NCBI GenBank assembly: GCA_964405325.1
Contig: CAYONM010000082.1
Span: forward strand, 1-14,297
Source: CAYONM01 sp964405325
GTDB lineage: Bacteria > Planctomycetota > UBA11346
Length of the DNA stretch: 14,297 bases
Reading direction: 5' to 3'
Numbering within the stretch: the first letter of the stretch is position 1; each line of letters opens with the position of its first letter. Positions 1-8,480 of the stretch are shown here, one piece after another. The position numbers were made by a program, and so were the translations under genes. Under the pieces are notes generated by a model that ran no database searches, was not told where the DNA came from, and saw only the letters and a program-made list of their open reading frames with translations.

Positions 1-54
1 GCAGGGCCGGAAAGCGCAAGTCTGGCGAAGTGCCTGAGTTTTTAGCGGTGCCCT

Positions 55-2853
55 TCAGTTGGTCGCCAACGGTGCCACCAGCCGTCGAACCACTTTCCGC
101 ACCCCGGTGCGACCACCGGCGATATCGTCGGCAGTGGTCGTAAAGGACACCGCGCTGCCATCAGCCGCCAGCGATGCCTCCCACGAGGCACCAGCCGCAT
201 CGCCGGCATTGGCGCTAACGCTGACCCGAATCAGCGTGTCGACGTCGCGACGATGCAGATAGACATCGCTCTGGTCATTGCCATCGGCAGTCACCAGAGC
301 CGAAACAGTGCTAAACACAACCAAGTTGCCATTACGGCTCAGGCTCGGGCCAGTGCTATCGGCGCTCTCGCTGCCACCAGACGCAGCAGCACTGATCCGT
401 TCGGGCATACCACCGGCAACCGGAACCACGAACACATCGCGGACGCCATTACTATCGCCGGCAATCAGGTTGCCAGCAGCCGAGACAAAGGCGACCCAGG
501 CGCCATCGGCGGCGATCGCTGGTTCGTCGGACACCCCATCGGGATCCAGGCCGCCGGCCCCTTCGCTCAGTCGACGCATCGTGCCCAGGCTGCGATCGTA
601 CACGAAGACATCGCGCAGGCCATTACCGTCGGCAGCAATCAGGTTGTCAGCGTCAGAGGCGAAGGCGATGTAACGACCATCACCAGAGATCACCGGTTCA
701 TGACTGGCACCATTGGCCTCGGCGCCGGAATTGGCCAACGAGACGCGTTCGATGATGGCGTCGGCCCGATCGTACAGGAAAACATCCCGTAGGCCGTTGC
801 CATCGTCGTTCACCAGATCGGCGGCGTCGCTGGCAAAAACCGTATAACGACCATCGGCACTCACCGCCGGAGCAAAGCAGGCGCCGCCAGCGGGACCGCC
901 GACAATACTGGGACTGGCCAGGCTGAGGATACCGGTACTCAGATCGTGCAGCAGAATCTGTGCGGGATGATCACCAGCGCGCGAGCCCGCCAGACTCACA
1001 TCGCGACATAAAAAAGCCAGGAAACGAGCATCGTCGCTCAGGGCCGGGGTGCCGGCCGGGGCCAGGCTCTGCCGACCATCGGCAGCCTGGCTCAAGCGCT
1101 GCATGGCCCCGGTGGTGACATCGTAGGCGAACACGTCCGCATGCGCATTGCTGTCGTCCTCGATCAGATTGCTGGCCGAGGAGGCGAACGCCACCACGCG
1201 GCCATCGGCAGAGATGCTCGACCAAGCGGAGGGACCATCGGCACCACCGGCGGTCCCATCAAGGCGCACACCGCTGGTCGCCTCGGCATCCAGCAGTCGG
1301 ATCACCACATCGTCGAAGCTGAAACCCTCGCCCACCACTCCGGCAGCCGCGGTCAGGCACACCGCAATGGTACCGTTGGCATCTATCGACCCCGACCGGC
1401 TATCACCGGCACCCACCTGTCCCTCGGCATCAACCGACACCAGCCGGGTGCGAGCACCGGCCAGATCCCGAGCATACACATCCAGGCGACCATTGCTGTC
1501 GGCGCCATCCAGCGAATCGGCGGCAGTGAACACCACATGCTCGCCATCGGCGCTGATCCGCGCTTCGGCGACATAACCCGGCGCCGGACCGCTGGCATCG
1601 CGCGAGACCAGCCAGGTTTCCCCCTGCGCGAGATCGCGCACGAAGATGCCGGCAGAGCCCTCCGCCAGACGGGCATCACTGCGGAAGGCCACGCGCAAGC
1701 CATCGCGACTGATGCTGGGCGTATCGCTGGTGACATCGGCCTCACCGCCATCGCTGGTCAACGAGACCCGCTGGATCTGACCGCCGGACACGTTCACACG
1801 GAAAACATCGGCAACACCATTGTCATCACCGCCAACCAGATTGCTGGCCCGGCTGGTGAACACCAGCCAGTTGCCATCGCCGCTGATCATCGCCTGTTCG
1901 CAGGCGGCATTGGCCTGCCCCAAGACTCCTTCCGACACCCGACGGGTTACCCCGGTCTGACGATCGTGCACAAAAACATCGGCAACACCGTTGGTATCAC
2001 CCGCAACCAGATTGCCAGCACGGGAAACGAAGGCCACCAGCCGACCATCATCGCTGAGTGATGGCGATGAACTGGCGGCGTCGGCCTGGGAGCCATCAGA
2101 AGCAACGCTGACCCGACTGGTGCTGCCGCCGACGATATCGCGCACGAAGACATCGGCGAACCCGGCATCGTCACCGGAGACCAGGTTGGCGGCGTCGGAC
2201 ACGAAGGCGATCACCTGGGCATCGCCGCTGGCCGCGGGCTCACGGCTATCGCCCTGCCCCTGGCTGCCATCGGTGGCCACCGATACTCGCTGCAGGGCGT
2301 GACTACCGAGTTCGTAGCGGAAGACATCCTGCCAGTCATCACTGTCACCGGTCACCAGACCACGGGCGCGACTGGTGAACACCAGCTCCTCCCCAGCGCT
2401 GGCCAAGCACGCCTCGGCCACCACCCCCTGGTAGGAGGGCAGTACGGGCAGCACCACCGCGGTGCTGATCAGCTGCGGATCGCGCTCGCCGATATAGCGG
2501 ACGGTCAGCGTCACGGTCGCCGGATCAGAGCGGTCCTGGCCATCGGAGACCACATAGGTGAAGCGGTCCACGCCCTGCCAGCCGTCCGGCGCGGTATAAC
2601 TGAGGGTCGTCCCGGTGAGGGCCGACAACGTCCCCACTGCTGGTGGCTGCTCGACGCTGTAGCTCAGGGGATCACCATCGGCATCGTCTCCCTGCAGCAG
2701 AATGGTGATGGTCTCACCCTGATCACCACTCAGGGCGATATCCGCAGCCGTCGGCGCCGTATTCGGATCCGGCCGCTCCGGATCATCACCGCCACCCCGA
2801 TCACACCCGGCCACGACCAGCACCAACACGACGACCCAACTGATATTCCGCAC
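55..2853 (-). CDS. Lipoprotein with cadherin-like domain and 14 PD40-type propeller repeats
   Basis: Predicted outer-surface or periplasmic lipoprotein of 932 aa. I chose the GTG start at 2853 because AGGAGG lies 7 nt upstream and it puts a compact signal peptide first: hydrophobic residues 6-15, then the lipobox V-A-G-Cys17. A longer in-frame ATG at 2952 would hide the signal behind 33 residues. Residues about 30-125 look like a cadherin-like/Big_9 domain (NTAPTA opening, DGDPLSY, FTYVVSDGQD). The rest is 14 units of about 55-60 aa with the pattern S-x-DG-x-x-VAF-x-S-x-A-x-NLV-x-GD-x-NG-x-x-DVFV-x-D, typical of TolB/PD40 beta-propeller repeats; the D-x-N-G-x-x-D loops resemble calcium-binding turns. 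Fourteen units suggest two seven-bladed propellers. No catalytic domain is visible, so a binding or adhesion role is inference. It is divergent from mutS and probably monocistronic. Confidence 0.85.
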   Translation of the reverse strand: MRNISWVVVLVLVVAGCDRGGGDDPERPDPNTAPTAADIALSGDQGETITILLQGDDADGDPLSYSVEQPPAVGTLSALTGTTLSYTAPDGWQGVDRFTYVVSDGQDRSDPATVTLTVRYIGERDPQLISTAVVLPVLPSYQGVVAEACLASAGEELVFTSRARGLVTGDSDDWQDVFRYELGSHALQRVSVATDGSQGQGDSREPAASGDAQVIAFVSDAANLVSGDDAGFADVFVRDIVGGSTSRVSVASDGSQADAASSSPSLSDDGRLVAFVSRAGNLVAGDTNGVADVFVHDRQTGVTRRVSEGVLGQANAACEQAMISGDGNWLVFTSRASNLVGGDDNGVADVFRVNVSGGQIQRVSLTSDGGEADVTSDTPSISRDGLRVAFRSDARLAEGSAGIFVRDLAQGETWLVSRDASGPAPGYVAEARISADGEHVVFTAADSLDGADSNGRLDVYARDLAGARTRLVSVDAEGQVGAGDSRSGSIDANGTIAVCLTAAAGVVGEGFSFDDVVIRLLDAEATSGVRLDGTAGGADGPSAWSSISADGRVVAFASSASNLIEDDSNAHADVFAYDVTTGAMQRLSQAADGRQSLAPAGTPALSDDARFLAFLCRDVSLAGSRAGDHPAQILLHDLSTGILSLASPSIVGGPAGGACFAPAVSADGRYTVFASDAADLVNDDGNGLRDVFLYDRADAIIERVSLANSGAEANGASHEPVISGDGRYIAFASDADNLIAADGNGLRDVFVYDRSLGTMRRLSEGAGGLDPDGVSDEPAIAADGAWVAFVSAAGNLIAGDSNGVRDVFVVPVAGGMPERISAAASGGSESADSTGPSLSRNGNLVVFSTVSALVTADGNDQSDVYLHRRDVDTLIRVSVSANAGDAAGASWEASLAADGSAVSFTTTADDIAGGRTGVRKVVRRLVAPLATN

Positions 2854-2860
2854 AAAACAC

Positions 2861-2866
2861 CCTCCT
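2861..2866 (-). promoter_or_regulatory. Shine-Dalgarno deciding the GTG start of the lipoprotein
   Basis: AGGAGG on the minus strand, 7 nt from the GTG at 2853. This is a consensus ribosome binding site. The upstream in-frame ATG at 2952 would be inconsistent with the lipoprotein signal that follows the GTG. Confidence 0.75.
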
Positions 2867-3089
2867 GCTTGAAAGAGACGCCACCAGGGCTCCCGCCATT
2901 GCACGCGTTTTCCTGCTCCTTTGACACGGAGCAACCATGCTCGCTCGTACATGTCCTCGCAATCGCCACGTCAAGCAACCTCCAAACGCACAAATCGACA
3001 GCCACCCGAGGCCAATGGACCACACGCCAAAGGCAGCCCCACATCTGCCGCTTGAACCCCTGCCGCGCCCCACATCCAATCCGCCCCCC

Positions 3090-5735
3090 ATGGCCAAGAC
3101 CTCCGACCCCCTCGCCACACCGATGATGCAGCAGTACCTGGCCACCAAGGCCGAACATCCCGACTGTCTGCTGTTCATGCGCATGGGCGACTTTTTCGAG
3201 CTCTTTCTCGACGATGCTCGCGAAGCGGCGCAGCTGTTGGGGATCACCCTGACCTCGCGTAACAAAAACGAGGACAACGAGATCCCCATGGCCGGCGTGC
3301 CGCACCACAGCCTGCAGGGACATCTGCCCAAGCTGCTGGCAGCCGGGCGCAAGGTCGCGATCATGGACCAGTTGGAGGATCCCGCTCAGGCCAAGGGCTT
3401 GGTGAAACGCGGTCTGACCCGCATCATCACCGCCGGCACCCTGATCGACGAAGACGTCCTGGACGACGCCAGCGCCAATCTCCTGGTGGCGGTCACGGCC
3501 CTGGACGGCCTGCTGGGCCTTGCCGCCCTGGACGTTTCCACCGGACGCTTCACGGTCGAAGAAGCCGATGGCCCCGCCCAACTGGCTCTGGCCCTGGCTC
3601 GTCTCCAGCCAGCGGAACTCCTGCTGCCCGAGGCCCTGTACACCGAGCAGCTGGAGTCACAGCTCCAGCCCCTGTTCGGCAATAGCCCCATTCCGCCCCT
3701 GGCCAGCCTACCAGCCTATGCCTGGCAGCACGAGGAGGCCGTGCGCAGCCTGTGCGAGCGCCTGAAGGTCGCCAAGCTCGAAGGCTTTGGCATCAGCGCC
3801 GCAGAAACCCATTTACCAGCGGCAGCGGCGGCCGTGTGGCGCTACGCCGCCATGCAGGCCTGCAACGAGCTGAACCACATCCACGACCTGCGCCGACTCT
3901 ACCATGGCGAGCACCTGGTGCTCGATAGCGTCTGCCGCCGCAATCTGGACCTGCTGCGGGCCGCCGACGGCAGCCGCCATGGCACCCTGTTCCAGGCGGT
4001 CAACCGCTGTCGCACCGCACCCGGCGCCCGCCTGCTGGACGATTGGCTGGCTCGACCCCTAGCCAGTCTGGAGCCGATCCGTGCCCGCCACGAGAGCGTC
4101 GCCTTCCTGCTGGCCGAGGACGGTCTGCGCGAGGACCTACGTGAGCAGTTGGCCGAGGTCTACGACCTGGAACGGCTGTTGGCCCGGGTCAGCACCGGCC
4201 GCTGCAACGGTCGTGATCTGGTGCAGCTGGGAGGTACCATCCAAGCCGCTGCCGCCTGCGCCGACCGCCTCATCGAAGAGCAGCTGCCACCCCTGCTGGC
4301 CCGCCTGCAGCGGCACCTGGCGCCACACCGGGATCTGGCCGAGCAACTCCGCAACACCCTGGTGGAAGTGCCCCCCCTGACAGTGCAGGAAGGCGGCATG
4401 ATCCGCGAAGGCATCGACGCCGAAATCGATGAGCTGCGCAGCCTGAAGCAAGATGCTGGCACCTGGCTGGCCAACTATCAGGCGGTCGAGGCCGAGCGCT
4501 CAGGCATCCCCAGGATCAAGGTCGGCTACAACAAGGTATTTGGCTATTACCTGGAGGTCTCCCGAGCACACGCCGACAAGGTGCCCGACAACTTCGTCCG
4601 CAAGCAGACCCTGGTCAATGCCGAGCGCTACATCACCCCGGAACTGAAAGAATACGAAGACCGCGCCCTGGGCGCGGAAGATCGCATCCGAGCGCGTGAG
4701 TACGAGCTCTTCCTCGGCCTGCGCCAGACGGCCGAAGACGCGCTGGTGGAATTACACCAAGCCGCGGAGGCGCTGGCACAACTGGATGTACTGGCTGGCC
4801 TGGCCGAAACCGCTCGTCGCGGCGACTGGTGTTGCCCCACCGTGGACGAGAGCCGGATCATCCAACTGGATGGCGCCCGACATCCGGTGGTCGAGCGGGT
4901 CATCGGCCGCGAGGCCTTCATCGCCAACGACGTCACTCTCGACGGCCAGGCGCAGCTGGGGCCACGCCTGGGCCTGATCACCGGCCCCAATATGGCCGGC
5001 AAGAGCACCTACATCCGGCAGGTGGCATTGGCGGTGATTTTGGCCCAAGCTGGCAGTTTCGTGCCGGCAGCGGAAGCCCGCATCGGCCTGGTGGACCGGC
5101 TGTTCACCCGCATCGGCGCCGGAGACGAACTGGCTCAGGGCATGAGCACCTTCATGGTCGAGATGGCCGAAACCGCGGCCATCCTCTCTGGCGCTTCCTG
5201 CCGCAGTCTGGTGGTACTGGACGAGGTCGGCCGCGGCACCAGCACCTTTGATGGGGTTAGCCTGGCCTGGGCGATCACCGAGCACCTGCACGACCAGATC
5301 GGTTGCCGCTGCCTATTTGCCACGCATTATCACGAATTGACCGACCTGGCCGACGATCGCGACGGCATCGCCAACCTGACCGTGGCGGTCTCCGAACAAG
5401 ACAACCAAGTTGCCTTTCTGCACCGCATCGTCCCCGGCGCTGCAACCAAGAGCTACGGTCTGCACGTCGCCAAGCTGGCCGGCGTACCAACAACGGTCAT
5501 CACCCGGGCGCAGGCAGTGTTGGGCACCCTGGAGTGCAACAACGTCACCCTGACCGAAACCGAAGCCCATCCGCCGCGCCAGGTGCACGAGCAACCCATG
5601 CAGTTGAGCCTGTTCGCGCCCGGCGGCGACAGCCAGACCCTGAAGCGGCTGAAGGCCCTGAATGTCGACGAGGTCAGCCCGCGCACAGCCCTGGACCTGC
5701 TGTACGAACTGCAGCAAGCGGCGAAGGCGGAATAA
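3090..5735 (+). CDS. mutS: DNA mismatch repair protein MutS
   Basis: Mismatch-recognition ATPase that starts methyl- or clamp-directed repair in the cytoplasm. The 881-aa product aligns over its whole length with MutS (E. coli 853 aa). It has the TPMMQQYL opening, the mismatch-wedging motif G-D-F35-F-E37, connector, lever and clamp regions, Walker A G632-PNMAG-K638-ST, Walker B LVVLD711-E712 followed by GRGTST, and the FATHYHEL switch. At 838-842 QLSLF is a canonical beta-clamp binding motif, followed by the C-terminal tetramerisation helix (SPRTALDLLYELQ). The ATG at 3090 matches the family start but lacks a Shine-Dalgarno. In-frame ATGs at 3015 and 2937 (the latter with GGAG 5 nt upstream) would add 25 or 51 Pro-rich residues; third-position bases of the 2937-3014 stretch are not GC-rich like the gene body, arguing against that start. 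The next gene begins 2 bp after the stop, so they are probably cotranscribed. Confidence 0.96.
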   Translation: MAKTSDPLATPMMQQYLATKAEHPDCLLFMRMGDFFELFLDDAREAAQLLGITLTSRNKNEDNEIPMAGVPHHSLQGHLPKLLAAGRKVAIMDQLEDPAQAKGLVKRGLTRIITAGTLIDEDVLDDASANLLVAVTALDGLLGLAALDVSTGRFTVEEADGPAQLALALARLQPAELLLPEALYTEQLESQLQPLFGNSPIPPLASLPAYAWQHEEAVRSLCERLKVAKLEGFGISAAETHLPAAAAAVWRYAAMQACNELNHIHDLRRLYHGEHLVLDSVCRRNLDLLRAADGSRHGTLFQAVNRCRTAPGARLLDDWLARPLASLEPIRARHESVAFLLAEDGLREDLREQLAEVYDLERLLARVSTGRCNGRDLVQLGGTIQAAAACADRLIEEQLPPLLARLQRHLAPHRDLAEQLRNTLVEVPPLTVQEGGMIREGIDAEIDELRSLKQDAGTWLANYQAVEAERSGIPRIKVGYNKVFGYYLEVSRAHADKVPDNFVRKQTLVNAERYITPELKEYEDRALGAEDRIRAREYELFLGLRQTAEDALVELHQAAEALAQLDVLAGLAETARRGDWCCPTVDESRIIQLDGARHPVVERVIGREAFIANDVTLDGQAQLGPRLGLITGPNMAGKSTYIRQVALAVILAQAGSFVPAAEARIGLVDRLFTRIGAGDELAQGMSTFMVEMAETAAILSGASCRSLVVLDEVGRGTSTFDGVSLAWAITEHLHDQIGCRCLFATHYHELTDLADDRDGIANLTVAVSEQDNQVAFLHRIVPGAATKSYGLHVAKLAGVPTTVITRAQAVLGTLECNNVTLTETEAHPPRQVHEQPMQLSLFAPGGDSQTLKRLKALNVDEVSPRTALDLLYELQQAAKAE

Positions 5736-5737
5736 CC

Positions 5738-6256
5738 ATGCGATTTGGTCTGCTGTGCCTGCTCAGTCTGACGCTGCCGGCGGTGGACTGGCAGGAGGTG
5801 CAGCACCAGCAGCTGCACCTCCACATTCCCGCCGATTGGATCGCCCTGGCCAGCGACTCCCCAGCGGTGGCTCGCTGGGGAGTCGTCGCCAGCGATGCCC
5901 AACACATCGACCAACTGACCGCCGCGCTGCCGCTGCCGCGCCTGGCGGCGGTCATCCGCGCCGACGACAGCACGGATCTGTGCGATGCCGTGACCAGCTT
6001 CCGCCAGCGTCTGCACCACGTGGCCCCCCAGGCCACATGCACAGAACGCTCCCCGCTGCAGCAGGCCGACCAGCGCTGGGCGCGGCTGGAGATCCTCCTG
6101 CCACGGCCAGAAAGCCACGTCCGCCAACGATTGTGGCTGCAACGGCTACCTGATGACCGCCTGTTGGTAGTCGCCCTGCACCTGGACCAGGTCTCGGCAG
6201 CTTGGCTGCAAATTTTTGAAACGAACCTGGTCTGGAAGCGTAAGACACAGTACTAA
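5738..6256 (+). CDS. Small exported protein of unknown function, coupled to mutS
   Basis: A 172-aa protein beginning 2 bp after the mutS stop, with a GGCGGA stretch inside the end of mutS as the likely ribosome site, so translational coupling is probable. The N-terminus (MRFGLLCLLSLTLPAVDW) is a short cleavable signal peptide, placing the mature protein outside the cytoplasm. The mature part alternates short strands and helices: a P-A-D-W segment near residue 32, two cysteines (about 89 and 107) that could form a disulfide, and a closing FETNLVWKRK. The layout recalls PsbP/DcrB-like (DUF1795-type) small periplasmic folds, but this is an impression, not a recognised match. I do not recognise the family. 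Its link with mismatch repair is positional only. Confidence 0.72.
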   Translation: MRFGLLCLLSLTLPAVDWQEVQHQQLHLHIPADWIALASDSPAVARWGVVASDAQHIDQLTAALPLPRLAAVIRADDSTDLCDAVTSFRQRLHHVAPQATCTERSPLQQADQRWARLEILLPRPESHVRQRLWLQRLPDDRLLVVALHLDQVSAAWLQIFETNLVWKRKTQY

Positions 6257-6296
6257 AACACTTTATCTGCCTGTGCGGACACCTAGAAACACGCGT

Positions 6297-6315
6297 TGAT
6301 CCGGTCCCGGGATCA
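6297..6315 (+). other. Short perfect inverted repeat before the next gene
   Basis: TGATCC and GGATCA enclose a 7-nt GC-rich loop, followed by palindromic GCCGCGGC and a few T residues (about 6324-6330). It lies between the stop at 6256 and the start at 6352. It could be a weak terminator of the mutS transcript or an operator; the T-run is too short to call a terminator. Confidence 0.3.
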
Positions 6316-6351
6316 GCCGCGGCTTTCCTTGGGCTCGACCCGGCGTAACAC

Positions 6352-7239
6352 ATGGATCATACCCTGCTTATGCACATCCCGCTGCTGATTGGTGTCGTTA
6401 CCCTGGTTCTCACCGCTCCGCTGCGCGGCGAGGAGGCGTGGCGTCACCTGGATCGGACCATGGATGCGGTCTGGTCGGAAAACGCCAGGGTCCAGGCCAG
6501 CGCCAGCCTATTGCTGAGCTGGGAGCAGTTGTTGGCAGATGCGCTCAACGCCGCGGTCTTCGCCGATCTGGATGCCACCCACGGCCTGGCGCAACGCGCC
6601 GAACGATTGCACTTCGAGTTGATCCCGCTGCAAACCGACCACCAGCACCTGTGGTTGTTACGCGACCGCGGCAGCGGTGGTCGAGGCCTGTACGTCATCC
6701 GCATCGGAGCCGCCATTCCCTTGGTGGTCATGGCGCCCGCCAGCCGCGATGCCCGTGGCACCGAGCGCTGCGCCATGCGCACCTTCTGGAGTAGCAAGGC
6801 CCGCCTGGTGGCCTGCGATACCGGTCCCGACCCCAGTCAGGGTGACGACCCCGACCCATTGCTCACCGCCACGGCACGGGCCTGCGCCCGTACCATGGAA
6901 CGCTTGATCCTGCTGCAGTACTTGGGCACCGACACCGTGCGCACCAAGCTGGCCAGCCGTACCGCAGTGCTGTCAGGCGGTTCGCGCACCCCCGATACCG
7001 GCCTGGAGACCATCGGCACTCGCTTGGACGGACACTGGGCCCCGGTGAGCACGCTGTATTACCCACGCGACCTGGTCATTACCGGCCAGCTGACCGATCC
7101 ACGCAACCAGGTGATGCGCCGCTTCCCGCAACATCGCTTCATCATCTGCAACCTCAGCCCGCAGCTGCGCACCGAACTCCTGGACGGCGATCCCGGTTTG
7201 TTCGATCTGCAGATCGTGCTCGGGTTCGGCGCACCGTAA
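6352..7239 (+). CDS. Exported protein of unknown function
   Basis: A 295-aa protein with an N-terminal hydrophobic stretch (residues 8-24, ending near LTAPLRGEE) that looks like a signal peptide. After it comes a helical region (about 28-90), a mixed region with strands (LYVIRIGAAIPLVVMAP, about 120-140), and a C-terminal region with TLYYPRDLVITGQL and a final FDLQIVLGF. Four cysteines lie in the mature part. I recognise no catalytic motif or named domain. The start at 6352 has no clear Shine-Dalgarno; an ATG at 6370 is the alternative and would still keep the signal. It follows the preceding small exported gene by 95 bp, which contains an inverted repeat, so it may have its own promoter. Confidence 0.75.
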   Translation: MDHTLLMHIPLLIGVVTLVLTAPLRGEEAWRHLDRTMDAVWSENARVQASASLLLSWEQLLADALNAAVFADLDATHGLAQRAERLHFELIPLQTDHQHLWLLRDRGSGGRGLYVIRIGAAIPLVVMAPASRDARGTERCAMRTFWSSKARLVACDTGPDPSQGDDPDPLLTATARACARTMERLILLQYLGTDTVRTKLASRTAVLSGGSRTPDTGLETIGTRLDGHWAPVSTLYYPRDLVITGQLTDPRNQVMRRFPQHRFIICNLSPQLRTELLDGDPGLFDLQIVLGFGAP

Positions 7240-7595
7240 CTGGCGCCTGGTGCCGTTCGGCGTGTTCTGCCGCGACGACGACCGATACGACTGGTGACAG
7301 CAGGCAAGCAGGTATCGACCCCACCCATGGATAGCGACGAGCAGATCCCCTCCGACCGCAGCCTGCATAAGCAAGATTGAGGCTTCCCTCACAGCGCCCG
7401 TTCAAGCCGCGCAGCGGCGCGAAGCCGGGGCGGTTCGGAGAGGGCGGAACGGAATGCTCGGGACAATCGAGCGAAGCGAGCAAGGTCCGACCGAGGCCGT
7501 GGGGGTGTGCGCCGGAGGCGCGAGGGGGCAACGCCCCCTCCGATGGACGAGTCAGGATTGAGCGAGCCCTTCTGCCGTGGTCAACACGACCCGAT
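7240..7595. other. Non-coding interval with a hairpin cluster
   Basis: This 356-bp gap separates the exported protein from the convergent amidase gene. Open frames here lack any convincing start or codon pattern. Positions 7240-7400 show nothing I can name. Positions 7406-7540 hold a run of GC-rich hairpins, described separately. Confidence 0.6.
7406..7540. repeat. Cluster of short GC-rich hairpins (REP/BIME-like)
   Basis: Four perfect stem-loops sit in 135 bp: GCCGC-GCA-GCGGC (7406-7418), GCTCG with CGAGC around a 7-nt loop (7456-7472), GCGCC-GGA-GGCGC (7509-7521), and immediately GAGGGGGC-AAC-GCCCCCTC (7522-7540). Three have 3-nt loops. None is followed by a T-run on either strand, so intrinsic terminators are unlikely. 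The cluster lies between the ends of two convergent genes, a usual place for REP-type repeats. Multi-copy status cannot be seen from this window. Confidence 0.45.
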
Positions 7596-8480
7596 TCAAC
7601 GGCGTTTATACCCCTGCAGCCAGCCATACAGCGCATTGCCCGGGCATTGGCTGGCGGACAAGTCGCGGTGGCCAAAGATCAGGCGCTTGGGAATGCCGTA
7701 ACGCTGGCGTTTCTCGTCCAGGAAGGCCTCCAGAGCGACCAGCTGTTTGCCATTGGGCAGCGTGCGATTGAAGTCGCCGATCACCGAGATGCCAATGTTG
7801 TTGCGATTAGCGCCACGGGTGTGCGCACCCTGGTATTGCAGCGGCCGGCCCTCGTACACCCGGCCGTCGCGGCCAACCAGGAAATGATAGCCGATCGCCG
7901 CCCACTTGCGTTGGTTGCGGTGGTAGTTCTCGATCGCCTGCACCACCTCCAGGTCCGAGCGCTTGCTGAGCGAACCGTGCTCGCCGGTATGATGCACTGT
8001 GATGCGGTGCACGCCGCCCATCAGGCGGTGATTGGAGCGCACCGAGGCCTTGGTCCACTGCCGCCGACGCACCAGGCGATAGCCACCACGAGACCGGCGT
8101 GGGACCGTTTTGGCTGGCGCCGGAGCATTGATGATGTCGGCCAGCGGGTCGACACGCAGGCTCTGCACGCCGGGCAGGCGCAGCTTCTGATTGATTTTGA
8201 TGATGTTGCTATGCAGACCGTTGGCGGCGGAGATCTCTTTAACCGTCAGACCGCTGCGGCGGCTGAGGGAGGAGAGCGTGTCCCCCTTCTCGACGGTGTA
8301 GATCAAACCTGCCAAGGGGGCTGGCGCGGGCGCCCCGACCGGCCGAGCCGAGGAACTCCGGCGGCCAGTGCAGGCCTGCCCAAACAGGCCCAGGCCCACC
8401 AACAGCATGCTTCGTCGACTAATCCGTCCGGGCATGGAGCCATGCTGGAAGCCCGCCGGGCGGCTGCAAGGTAGGGCCAT
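7596..8480 (-). CDS. LysM-containing N-acetylmuramoyl-L-alanine amidase (PGRP/Amidase_2 type)
   Basis: Predicted exported peptidoglycan amidase (294 aa) that cleaves the bond between N-acetylmuramic acid and L-Ala. The start at 8480 has GGAGG 7 nt upstream. A twin-arginine signal S-R22-R-SML followed by hydrophobic residues 26-34 suggests Tat export; Cys37 could be lipidated, but the residues before it (F-G-Q-A) are a poor lipobox. Residues 59-103 form one LysM wall-binding domain (YTVEKGDTL). From about 155 the catalytic domain shows the zinc ligands of the T7-lysozyme/PGRP fold: His163/164 in TVHHTG, His271 in FGHRDLS, Cys279 in SQCPG, plus GYHFLVGRDG and NNIGISVIGDF. A second ATG at 8435 begins directly before the Tat motif but has no ribosome site. 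The gene diverges from the MutS-like gene with overlapping start codons. Confidence 0.9.
   Translation of the reverse strand: MALPCSRPAGFQHGSMPGRISRRSMLLVGLGLFGQACTGRRSSSARPVGAPAPAPLAGLIYTVEKGDTLSSLSRRSGLTVKEISAANGLHSNIIKINQKLRLPGVQSLRVDPLADIINAPAPAKTVPRRSRGGYRLVRRRQWTKASVRSNHRLMGGVHRITVHHTGEHGSLSKRSDLEVVQAIENYHRNQRKWAAIGYHFLVGRDGRVYEGRPLQYQGAHTRGANRNNIGISVIGDFNRTLPNGKQLVALEAFLDEKRQRYGIPKRLIFGHRDLSASQCPGNALYGWLQGYKRR

Noticed and set aside
1..54. TTTTT at 39-43 as a terminator at the left edge
   Set aside because: Only a 3-bp stem can be drawn before it, and the gene it would end is outside the window.
2921..2951. TTGACA at 2921-2926 as a mutS promoter -35 box
   Set aside because: No acceptable -10 hexamer lies 16-19 bp downstream, and the motif sits next to the possible GGAG ribosome site of the 2937 start; position suits a divergent promoter but evidence is insufficient.
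2937..3089. Upstream ATG for mutS at 2937 with GGAG, giving a 51-residue extension
   Set aside because: The extension is Pro-rich, unlike MutS N-termini, and its first codons lack the GC-rich third positions of the gene body. It remains an alternative, as does ATG 3015.
253..3126. Long open frames on the plus strand (253-792, 1141-2061, 2299-3126) opposite the lipoprotein
   Set aside because: They mirror the repeated, GC-rich coding sequence of the lipoprotein on the other strand; their translations are repetitive and match no family, whereas the minus strand has signal peptide, ribosome site and domain repeats.
2730..3581. Minus-strand open frame of 283 codons over the lipoprotein 5' end and mutS start
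   Set aside because: It is antisense to conserved MutS sequence and shows no domain.
7522..7540. GAGGGGGC/GCCCCCTC hairpin as an intrinsic terminator for the amidase gene
   Set aside because: No T-run follows on either strand and three other hairpins lie beside it, so a repeat cluster is the better reading.
7377..8474. Plus-strand open frame of 365 codons across the hairpin region and the amidase gene
   Set aside because: It is antisense to a clear LysM/amidase gene, begins in non-coding hairpin DNA and has no recognisable protein features.
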